Shown in pieces: positions 8,835 to 16,445 of a DNA stretch of 50,483 nucleotides. Where the stretch lies: the NCBI GenBank assembly GCA_946407675.1, contig CAMJPK010000003.1, positions 1 through 50,483 on the forward strand, in the 5' to 3' direction. The first letter of the stretch is position 1. Every line of letters begins with the position of its first letter. The stretch comes from an uncultured Clostridia bacterium (lineage in GTDB: Bacteria > Bacillota > Clostridia > Oscillospirales > Oscillospiraceae). The notes under the pieces are model-generated. The model was given only the letters and a program-made list of their open reading frames with translations, searched no databases and was not told the origin of the DNA. The position numbers were made by a program, and so were the translations under genes.

Positions 8835-9624
8835 CGATTACATCCCCATTCGCTCTGAGATCAGGGAGATCATTCGCCACACGGCGCATGAGTGGACCTT
8901 CCGCATGACCTGGGCCGACGCGCTTTCCGTCAAGCCCAGCCAATTCTTTGAGATATCCCTGCCGAAGTACGGCGAGAGCCCCATCTCCGTCAGCGGCATC
9001 GCGCCGGGCCTGCTGGATTTCACCATCCGCAAGATCGGCCATGTGACGAACGAGCTGTTCAACTACAAGGAAGGCGACACGCTCTATATTCGCGGGCCCT
9101 ACGGCAACGGCTTCGATCTGGAGCGTTACAAGGGCAAGGAGCTGGTGATCGTTGCGGGCGGTACGGGCGTTTCCCCGGTGCGCGGCGTCATCGAATACTT
9201 CGCCGATCATATGGACGAGACGTGCGGCATCCAGGTCATCGCCGGCTTCCGGGATGCCAATGAGATCCTGTTTCGGACGGACTTCGCCAAGTGGCGTCAG
9301 GTCATGGACATCACCATGACGCTGGACACCGGTGAGCCTACAGAGGAATACGGCATCGGCCTTGTGACGAAGTACATCCCCGATTTGAAGATCCACGACC
9401 CCGCGACAGCGGAGGCCATCATCGCCGGACCTCCGGCCATGATCAAATTCGCGGCGAAGGCGCTGGCGGAGACCGGATTCCCGGAGGAGCATATGTGGGT
9501 GGACGAGTCCCGCCGTATGTGCTGCGGCCTCGGAAAGTGCGGCCACTGCCGCGTGAACGACACCTATATCTGCGCCGACGGACCGGTGTTCAACTATACC
9601 ACCGTCAAGCAGCTTTCGGACTGA
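8824..9624 (+). CDS. asrB: Anaerobic sulfite reductase subunit B (FAD/NAD-binding)
   Basis: ELVIVAGGTGVSPVRGVIEYF...MWVDESRRMCCGLGKCGHCRVNDTYICADGPVFNY. Confidence 0.94.
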   Translation: MPNNDYIPIRSEIREIIRHTAHEWTFRMTWADALSVKPSQFFEISLPKYGESPISVSGIAPGLLDFTIRKIGHVTNELFNYKEGDTLYIRGPYGNGFDLERYKGKELVIVAGGTGVSPVRGVIEYFADHMDETCGIQVIAGFRDANEILFRTDFAKWRQVMDITMTLDTGEPTEEYGIGLVTKYIPDLKIHDPATAEAIIAGPPAMIKFAAKALAETGFPEEHMWVDESRRMCCGLGKCGHCRVNDTYICADGPVFNYTTVKQLSD

Positions 9625-9639
9625 GAGGGGGTGCGCAAA

Positions 9640-10608
9640 ATGGATATGAACACAGCCAAGCTGAAAAAGAACGCGTTTCGCGTTACCAAGGAGCGCGGCC
9701 TTGCCGCCTCCCGTATCCGTGTCCCCGGTGGCCACATGGACGCCCGTTTTCTCGCCATTATTCAGGAGATCGCAGAGAAGTACGGCAACGGTACCGTCCA
9801 CATCACGAACCGGCAGGGCTTCGAAGTTCCGGGCATCGACTTTACCGATATGCCGAAGGTCAACGAGCTGCTCCAATCCATCATCGAGGGCTTGGAGATC
9901 AATCAGGAAGAGATGAATTGCGGCTACCCGGCATCGGGGACCCGCAACATCAACGCCTGCATCGGAGCCCGTGTCTGTCCCTACGGCTGCTACGACACCT
10001 CTGCCTTCGCCCAGCGAATGGAGAAGGCCGTATTTCCCAACGACCTGCATTTTAAGATCGCTTTCACCGGCTGTCACAACGACTGCGCCAAGGTACGGAT
10101 GCATGATTTTGGTATCATCGGCATGACGCTGCCGCAATTTGACCCCAACCGCTGCGTCAGCTGTGGGGCCTGCGTGAAGAAGTGCCAGACCAAGTCCGTC
10201 GGTGCGTTGACGCTGGTGAACTTCCGCCCGGAGCGGAATCACAAGAAGTGTATCGGCTGCGGTGAGTGCGTCCTGGCCTGCCCGGACGCCGCCTGGATGA
10301 GAAGCAAAGAAACGTATTACCGTCTGACTCTTCTGGGGCGCAGCGGCAAGAAGAATCCCCGCATGGGCGTCAACTTCATCAAGTGGTGCGACGAGGAGAG
10401 CATCATCAAAATCGTTTGCAACACCTACGAATATGTGAAGGAGTACATCGACCCCAACGCCCCCGGCGGGAAGGAGCACATCGGTTATATCGTGGACCGC
10501 ACCGGCGTACCGGAATTCCTGAAATGGGCGCTGCGGGACGTGACGCTTCCGGAGATCGCGGAGGTCAGCTCCCCGCTTTATTGGAACGGTATACGGTATT
10601 CGGAGTAA
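9640..10608 (+). CDS. asrC: Anaerobic sulfite reductase subunit C (siroheme/4Fe-4S)
   Basis: VHITNRQGFEVPGIDF...CGYPASGTRNINACIGARVCPYGCYDTSAFAQ...FTGCHNDCAKVRMHDFGIIG plus ferredoxin motifs. Confidence 0.94.
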   Translation: MDMNTAKLKKNAFRVTKERGLAASRIRVPGGHMDARFLAIIQEIAEKYGNGTVHITNRQGFEVPGIDFTDMPKVNELLQSIIEGLEINQEEMNCGYPASGTRNINACIGARVCPYGCYDTSAFAQRMEKAVFPNDLHFKIAFTGCHNDCAKVRMHDFGIIGMTLPQFDPNRCVSCGACVKKCQTKSVGALTLVNFRPERNHKKCIGCGECVLACPDAAWMRSKETYYRLTLLGRSGKKNPRMGVNFIKWCDEESIIKIVCNTYEYVKEYIDPNAPGGKEHIGYIVDRTGVPEFLKWALRDVTLPEIAEVSSPLYWNGIRYSE

Positions 10609-10618
10609 TACGATCGGG

Positions 10619-10663
10619 AAGCGGAGATACCGGCAGCGAATCATGCTGCCGGTATCTCCGCTT
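10619..10663. terminator. Bidirectional terminator between convergent asrC and crp-type gene
   Basis: AAGCGGAGATACCGGCAG ... CTGCCGGTATCTCCGCTT, 18-bp stem. Confidence 0.8.
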
Positions 10664-11324
10664 ATTCACTTCGTATGATCTCAAAATGGTTTCGCTTCAC
10701 GCGGATGAGCCCGTCGGAGCACATTTTTCCGAGCTCCCTGGACAGCGCCGTGCGCTCCACATTCAAGTAATCCGCAAGTTGCTGGCGGTCAAAGGGAATC
10801 TCAAAGACTGTCGTGCGCTTTTGCAGCGCAACGGAGTTCAGATAGGCCATCACCCTGCCGCGGACGGCCTTCGGCGCGGTGTGGAAGCTCCGGCCGGACA
10901 GGTGGAGGTTTTTTCGGGCGGAGATTTGAAGCAGGTTGGCGGTCAGCTTTGCTCGCCACGCCGCGAGCTCCGCGCACGAAAGCGTGAGACTGTCGATACG
11001 CAGAAACAGGATGCGGCAGCGCTCATTCGCCACCACATCCACCAGAAGCGGCGTATCTGCCAGAAGCGCATAGGACTCAGCAAAGCAGTCGTTCTTTCCA
11101 ACATGGCTGAGGATGGTGCGATTGCCCCACATATCGCTGCTCTCGATGGTGACGCTCCCGTCCAGTACCAGCCCCATGCGGCGACTCTGATCTCCGACTG
11201 ACAGTACCGTTTCGCCCTTTTGGTATTTGCTTTCCCTCGCCGCGAGCGCCTTCAGCGCCAAAGCGATCTCTGCGTCCTCCATGCCTCGAAACAGAGGGAG
11301 CGGCCGGATCAGATCGATATTCAA
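10662..11324 (-). CDS. Crp/Fnr family transcriptional regulator
   Basis: cNMP-like domain then HTH: FEIPFDRQQLADYLNVERTALSRELGKMCSDGLIRVKRNHFEII. Confidence 0.92.
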   Translation of the reverse strand: MNIDLIRPLPLFRGMEDAEIALALKALAARESKYQKGETVLSVGDQSRRMGLVLDGSVTIESSDMWGNRTILSHVGKNDCFAESYALLADTPLLVDVVANERCRILFLRIDSLTLSCAELAAWRAKLTANLLQISARKNLHLSGRSFHTAPKAVRGRVMAYLNSVALQKRTTVFEIPFDRQQLADYLNVERTALSRELGKMCSDGLIRVKRNHFEIIRSE

Positions 11325-11338
11325 AGCGAATCCCCCTT

Positions 11339-11354
11339 TGTTGCTTTGGCAACA
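11339..11354. promoter_or_regulatory. Candidate operator in the crp / zinc-ribbon divergent promoter
   Basis: TGTTGCTTTGGCAACA, one base different from the palindrome core upstream of asrA. Confidence 0.6.
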
Positions 11355-11414
11355 TACATATCAATCGCATTGTACTATATTAATCACAGAAAAGCAAGGA
11401 AAGAGGCGATTTAC

Positions 11415-11681
11415 ATGATCCTACAGGGCTGCCAGGGCAAGCCGCAGCTGGGCGTGATGGAAAAGACCTGTCCCCAGTGCGGACATGAGATCGAGATGTT
11501 CACCGTGGATACGGAGGCCGTCTGCGAGCACTGTGGCTTTACGATCTACAACGACGCGCTGACCTGCGTGCAGTGGTGCCAGTACGCCCGGAAGTGCTTC
11601 GGCGACGAGGCGTATGAACAGCTGATGGAGGTCGCACGGCGGCAGAAGGAACGGAAACAGAAGGAGGCAGAGACAAAATGA
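11415..11681 (+). CDS. Small zinc-ribbon protein
   Basis: CPQCGHEIEMFTVDTEAVCEHCGFTIYNDALTCVQWCQYARKCFG. Confidence 0.8.
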   Translation: MILQGCQGKPQLGVMEKTCPQCGHEIEMFTVDTEAVCEHCGFTIYNDALTCVQWCQYARKCFGDEAYEQLMEVARRQKERKQKEAETK

Positions 11682-12388
11682 TACGGAAGATCATCCACAT
11701 TGACGAAGAAAAGTGTAACGGCTGCAGTGCCTGCGCCAACGCCTGCCATGAGGGCGCCATCCAGATGGTGGACGGCAAGGCGAAGCTCATGCGGGAGGAT
11801 TTCTGTGACGGCTTTGGCGACTGCCTGCCGAACTGCCCGACGGGGGCCATCACCTTTGAAGAGCGCGAGGCGCCGGCCTACGATGCCACCGCTGTGAAGA
11901 AAGCGCAGGAGGAAAAGAAGATGAGCGAGACAAAGCATGCCGGCTGCCCCGGTTCCGCAGTGGCCCAGTTCCAGAGGGAACCTGCACCGCAGGAGACGGT
12001 CCAAGCCGCCGCGAAGCCGGTCTCCCGGCTGGCCCAGTGGCCCTGCCAGATCAAGCTGGTGCCGACCCGGGCGTCCTTCTTTGACGGGGCGAAGCTGCTG
12101 ATCGCCGCGGACTGCACGGCCTACGCCTACGCCAATCTGCACGAGGATTTTATGCGGGGCAAGACCACCGTCATCGGCTGCCCGAAGCTGGACGCCGTCG
12201 ATTACAGTGAGAAGCTGACGGCGATCCTCCGGGACAACGACGTCAGGAGCGTTACGATCGTGCGGATGGAGGTGCCCTGCTGCGGCGGATTGCAGCACGC
12301 AGCGGAGGCCGCGCTGAAAGCCAGCGGTAAGTTCATCCCCTGGCAGGTGGTGACCATCACACGGGATGGAGCGATTCTGGACGCATAA
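11678..12388 (+). CDS. 4Fe-4S ferredoxin-domain protein with C-terminal 'MEVPCC' domain
   Basis: CNGCSACANACHEGAIQMV...DGFGDCLPNCPTGAITF...AKLLIAADCTAYAYANLHEDFMRGKTTVIGCPKLDAVDY...VRMEVPCCGGL. Confidence 0.88.
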   Translation: MIRKIIHIDEEKCNGCSACANACHEGAIQMVDGKAKLMREDFCDGFGDCLPNCPTGAITFEEREAPAYDATAVKKAQEEKKMSETKHAGCPGSAVAQFQREPAPQETVQAAAKPVSRLAQWPCQIKLVPTRASFFDGAKLLIAADCTAYAYANLHEDFMRGKTTVIGCPKLDAVDYSEKLTAILRDNDVRSVTIVRMEVPCCGGLQHAAEAALKASGKFIPWQVVTITRDGAILDA

Positions 12389-12573
12389 TCGTCTTGCATC
12401 GTTAAGGCATTTATGATAGGATAACCTGGCAATCGAATATCGGTCATCGGAGGACAGTACGCCGTAGCGTAGGGGATCGTAAAGCGCAAAACGCTTTGCG
12501 TATCCGCCTGTTGGATAAGATGTCGAGTGAGCTCGGAACGATTGGGTGTTTTCGCACCCTTTTGTTGCCGAGC

Positions 12574-12942
12574 TCACTCTTTTGAACCGACCTCTGTGAC
12601 CCGCCTTTTCCCGATGATATATGTACCGGCATATCGTTCATCGGAAACAATCCTGCCAATCGAAGAACTCCGCCATATCCCACAGCAGCGGAAAATGTCA
12701 TATTTCTTGTGTTCCTTGAGTGCCCTGTACTCACCGGGCGTACAGATCCCCCGTTCAAGCAAAACCTTTGAAATCTGTGTTGAGGTTTTTCCTTCCAGCG
12801 CAAGATCAAAAATGAGACGTATTACAGGAGCGGTCTCTGGATCAGGTTCGAGCCGCCCATCAGCCCCTTTCTGATAACCGTAAAGACATTGTTTTACCTC
12901 TTCTATTTCGACACTCCTTTTTCGACCAATTCCATGCCTCAA
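12574..12942 (-). pseudogene. Serine site-specific recombinase fragment (internal Recombinase domain only)
   Basis: CLYGYQKGADGRLEPDPETAPVIRLIFDLALEGKTSTQISKVLLERGICTPGEYRALKEHKKYD...WRSSSIGRIVSDERYAGTYIIGKRRV; no catalytic N-terminus, abrupt C-terminal stop. Confidence 0.8.
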
Positions 12943-13023
12943 ATATCATGGAAAAATGAATACTTGGGAGCCGTCAAACAATTGAAATTACAGGGTTTTT
13001 CCGACTGTTCCCTATTATACTCT

Positions 13024-13207
13024 ATGGGCACACATACGCCGTGAACAGTCTCCGCGCGGGCGACGATATCAAAACCGTACAGGAAAACTTAGGCCATGCG
13101 ACTGCGGGTTTTACCCTCGCACCTATGCCCATTCGACGCCGGGTATGAAGCAGGAAAGCGCGCACCGCATGGAGATTTTTATCGCCCAGCTGCCTTCCGG
13201 TGTCTGA
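13024..13207 (+). pseudogene. Tyrosine recombinase C-terminal remnant, frameshifted
   Basis: HTYAVNSLRAGDDIKTVQENLGHATAGFTL | (frameshift) TYAHSTPGMKQESAHRMEIFIAQLPSGV*; matches the integrase catalytic C-terminus pattern. Confidence 0.75.
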
Positions 13208-13370
13208 ACCTACCCCCGCCAAATGAGTTTGTCCACTGTGTATATTGTGGTCAAATGGGTAAACGCCGTCTCATCGTGTAAAGGGTAATCGGGATGGTCA
13301 AGCGCAAAATGAGCATCACGAAACCGAACAAATAAAAGCAAAAAGTGATGAAAAACGGCATAAATAAGAA

Positions 13371-13400
13371 AATCTCCGAACTTTTTAAAGTTCGGAGATT
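13371..13400. terminator. Hairpin next to stem-loop element A
   Basis: AATCTCCGAACTTT-TT-AAAGTTCGGAGATT, 14-bp stem. Confidence 0.75.
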
Positions 13401-13495
13401 GGTGGGGGAAGGTGGATTCGCTTTTCTGCGGAAAAGCCACGGGCCGGCAAACATGCCACCGGCATGTTTGCTTGGACGGCCCTTTCGAATCCACC
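13400..13495 (-). repeat. Stem-loop element A ending in a tRNA-Tyr 3'-tail copy
   Basis: Minus strand: GGTGGATTCGAAAGGG...GCAAACATGCCGGTGGCATGTTTGC...CTTTTCCGCAGAAAAGCGAATCCACCTTCCCCCACCA; outer inverted repeat GGTGGATTCG/CGAATCCACC; relative of the element at 31131-31226. Confidence 0.75.
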
Positions 13496-13506
13496 TCTAC
13501 GAATAC

Positions 13507-13542
13507 AGAAACAGGGCACCACAAATGTGGTGCCCTGTTTCT
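13507..13542. terminator. Hairpin between element A and a tRNA-Tyr tail remnant
   Basis: AGAAACAGGGCACCAC-AAAT-GTGGTGCCCTGTTTCT. Confidence 0.75.
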
Positions 13543-13564
13543 GGTGGGGGAAGGTGGATTCGAA
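13542..13564 (-). pseudogene. tRNA-Tyr 3'-terminal remnant
   Basis: tggtgggggaaggtggattcgaa = reverse complement of tRNA-Tyr T-arm/acceptor tail, then unrelated AT-rich sequence. Confidence 0.75.
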
Positions 13565-13763
13565 TTATTAAAATCGCGTATATTCTAACATTTTAGGCCT
13601 AATAAGTGCAGAAATCAAATGATAATCAGCGAATTTCGTACCTGTCAGTCCAATGCGTCCAATATGGTCAAAGCCCGGAAGGGTCAATGAAAATGGTCAA
13701 TTCGACAGCCGTCAGGAGGTAATCTGAAATGAAAACCGAACTTACATATCACAGAGGACGGCG

Positions 13764-14765
13764 ATGGAATACGACACCGACCCGGCCTTCTCCGCGCCGC
13801 AGTCCTGCGGTGAGGTCATCACCGGCGGTCTGGCGGCCGGCACCTACTACGTCCACTGCAAGGCCACGGACACCAACCCGGCGGGCGAGGCAGCCGAGAT
13901 CGTGATCGGCTACAGCGCGGATCAAACGGAGACGGGAGACGGCGCGATCCATGTGACCGCCGCGCCCGATGCGCACGGCAGCATCACGCTTTCCGAGGAC
14001 ACGCTGTCGCCCGGCGGCGACATGCTGGTCACGATCCGCCCGGAGGACGGCTATCTGCTCGACGCGATCTTCGTCAACGACGAGGAAGTGCCGCTCCACG
14101 GACGGTTCACCCGGCGCGGCCTGACGAGCGACACCCGCATCGAGGTCCGCTTTGTGCCGCGGCCGAGCGAGGCGGAGTGGAAGAACCTGTTCAAGGACGT
14201 CTCCGAGCGCGACTGGTTCTTCGACGACGTGTCCTACGCCTGCCGCAGCCGCTGGATGAACGGCGTTGCGGAGGACCGCTTCGACCTGAAGATGCCGCTG
14301 AACCGCGCCGCCTTCGTCACGGTGCTGTACCGCTTCGACCTGATGCCGGAGAGCCCGGAGAGCAGCTTTACGGACGTGCCGGACAACACGTGGCACACCG
14401 AGGCCGTCGGCTGGGCCAGCGACGCTGGGATCGTCAACGGCGTCGGCCACAGCCAGTACGCCCCGCTGGATGACATCACCCGCGAGCAGATGGCGGCCAT
14501 ACTCTACCGCTACATGAACTACCGCGGGCTCGACGTGAGCGCGAAGGACGACGCGGATCTCTCCGGCTTCATCGACGCGGACGAGATCTACGACTACGCG
14601 GCGGACGCCGTGCGCTGGGCGGTGGGCTGCGGCCTGCTGCAGGGCAGAGGCAACGGCGTGCTGGCGCCGCGCGGCACCGCCACCCGTGCGGAAGTCGCGA
14701 CGGTCTTCCACCGGCTGGAGGCCGTGGTGAAGGCCGCCGAGGCCCTCGCGGCGGATCCGGCATAA
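13764..14765 (+). pseudogene. C-terminal fragment of an SLH-domain surface protein (3 SLH repeats), apparently 5'-truncated
   Basis: FKDVSERDWFFDDVSYACRSRWMNGVAEDRF..., FTDVPDNTWHTEAVGWASDAGIVNGVG..., FIDADEIYDYAADAVRWAVGCGLLQG...; no signal peptide. Confidence 0.75.
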
Positions 14766-14775
14766 ACGAAAAAAC

Positions 14776-14855
14776 GCACCCCCTCCGGCGTGCGCGCCGG
14801 AAGGGGTGCGGGTCAAAAAAAGATTCCCCTGATTTCTCTCGAAATCAGGGGAATC
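14776..14855. terminator. Two consecutive hairpins between SLH gene and RidA gene
   Basis: GCACCCC...GGGGTGC hairpin, then GATTCCCCTGATTTC-TCTC-GAAATCAGGGGAATC (14822-14855). Confidence 0.75.
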
Positions 14856-14873
14856 TCTTGCTTTGAATCGCGT

Positions 14874-15245
14874 TTACTTCAGCTCGGCGACCGCTTCGAT
14901 CTCGCACAGGGCGTTTTTCGGAAGGGTCTTCACGGCGACGCAGCTGCGCGCGGGTTTGTTGACGAACCAGCGGGCATAGACCTCGTTGAAGGCCGCAAAG
15001 TCGTTCATATCCGAGAGGAAGCAGGTGGTCTTGATGACGGTCTCGGGGGCGGCGCCGCCTGCCAGAAGCACGGCGGCGACGTTTTTGCAGCTCTGCTCCG
15101 CCTGGGCGGCGATGCCCTCGGGCAGCGCGCCGGTGACGGGGTCGGCGGGCAGCTGCCCGCTGGTATAGACCAGGCCGCCGGCTACGTAGCCCTGCACATA
15201 CGGGCCGATGGCGCCGGGAGCGTCGTTGGTTTTGATCTCTTTCAT
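14874..15245 (-). CDS. RidA family (reactive enamine/imine deaminase)
   Basis: MKEIKTNDAPGAIGPYVQGYVAGGLVYTSGQLPADPVTG...KNVAAVLLAGGAAPETVIKTTCFLSDMNDFAAFNEVYA. Confidence 0.93.
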   Translation of the reverse strand: MKEIKTNDAPGAIGPYVQGYVAGGLVYTSGQLPADPVTGALPEGIAAQAEQSCKNVAAVLLAGGAAPETVIKTTCFLSDMNDFAAFNEVYARWFVNKPARSCVAVKTLPKNALCEIEAVAELK

Positions 15246-15272
15246 GTCAAATCTCCTTTCCCGCTATGGGGT

Positions 15273-16445
15273 TCATTCTGCGCTGCGGACGCGGGTCAAA
15301 CGCTCCATCGCCTGCGCCAGAAGCGGCCTTGCGCAGCCGATGTTGATGCGCATGAACTCGCCGAACTGCGCGCCGTAGTGGGAACCGAAGCCGAGGCCGA
15401 GGCCGCAGACGTCCACGATCCTCCGGCAGAGCTCCTGCTCGCCCAGACCCAGCGCGCTGAAATCCAGCCACATGAGGAAAGTGCCCTCGTGGCGGGAGAC
15501 CCTGACCTCCGGAAGCGTGTTTTTCAGCGCCTCCTGCACCAGCAGGGAGTTGCCTTCCAGATAGCGCAGTTCCTCGTCCAGCCAGGCGTCGCCGTGCTCA
15601 TAGGCCGCCTGCGCGGCCACCAGCCCGAAGATGTTGGGGCTCATGATCCACGCGTCGCCCAGCTTGCCGGTGACGGCGGTGCGCAGCCGCTCGTCCGGGA
15701 TGATGAGGTTGGAGGCCATCAGTCCGGACATGCTGAAGGACTTCCCGGGTGCGGTGTAGCACATGACGAGGTCGCGGACGTTTTCAAAGGAGCCGAGGGA
15801 GACGAAGCGGTTTCCGAACAGCTCCACGTCACAGTGGATCTCGTCGGAGGCCAGATAGACGCCGTAGCGGGCGCAAAGCGCCGTGAGCTGCCCCAGTTCC
15901 TCCGCCGTCCAGATCCGGGAGACGGGGTTGTGGGGGCTGCAGAAGATCATCATCTTCACGCCGCCGCGGAAGCCGTCCTCGATACGGTCAAAGTCCATGT
16001 ACCAGCTCTCGCCGCTGCGCTGCAGCGGGCACTCGACCAGCGTCCGGCCGGTGTTCTGGACGATTGCGAAGAAGGGCTCGTAGGCAGGGGTGAGGATCAT
16101 GACCTTGTCGCCCGGCTGTGTCAGCGCCTCGATGGTGAAGCGCAGCGCGGTCACCACGCCGTAGGTGGGTGCGATCCAGGAAAGCTCGGTCTCCAGACCG
16201 TGCCGACGCCGGAACCAGCCGGACACGGCGCTCAGGTAGTCCTCCATGGCGAAGGTGTAGCCGAAGACGCCGTGGTCGGTGCGCTCGTGGATGGCGGCCA
16301 TCACCTCCTCCGGCGCGCGGAAATCCGTGTCCGCGATCCAGAGGGGGATCAGCTCCTTGTCCGTGGAGAATTTCTTTTTGCAGCGATCCCACTTGATGCT
16401 GCTCGTCCCCAGCCGCCGGATGGGGGTATCGAACGTACCCGCCAT
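15273..16445 (-). CDS. MalY/PatB family PLP-dependent aminotransferase / C-S beta-lyase
   Basis: MAGTFDTPIRRLGTSSIKWDRCKKKFSTDKELIPLWIADTDFRAPEEV...ASDEIHCDVEL...TAPGKSFSMSGL; start overlaps upstream stop (ATGA). Confidence 0.9.
   Translation of the reverse strand: MAGTFDTPIRRLGTSSIKWDRCKKKFSTDKELIPLWIADTDFRAPEEVMAAIHERTDHGVFGYTFAMEDYLSAVSGWFRRRHGLETELSWIAPTYGVVTALRFTIEALTQPGDKVMILTPAYEPFFAIVQNTGRTLVECPLQRSGESWYMDFDRIEDGFRGGVKMMIFCSPHNPVSRIWTAEELGQLTALCARYGVYLASDEIHCDVELFGNRFVSLGSFENVRDLVMCYTAPGKSFSMSGLMASNLIIPDERLRTAVTGKLGDAWIMSPNIFGLVAAQAAYEHGDAWLDEELRYLEGNSLLVQEALKNTLPEVRVSRHEGTFLMWLDFSALGLGEQELCRRIVDVCGLGLGFGSHYGAQFGEFMRINIGCARPLLAQAMERLTRVRSAE

Noticed and set aside
8785-10644. 619-aa minus-strand ORF
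   Set aside because: Antisense to asrB/asrC; no recognisable domain.
13345-13596. ORFs across the 13.4-kb and 31.1-kb repeats (e.g. 13210-13524, 30990-31253)
   Set aside because: They translate hairpins and tRNA-tail repeats; better explained as the stem-loop elements.
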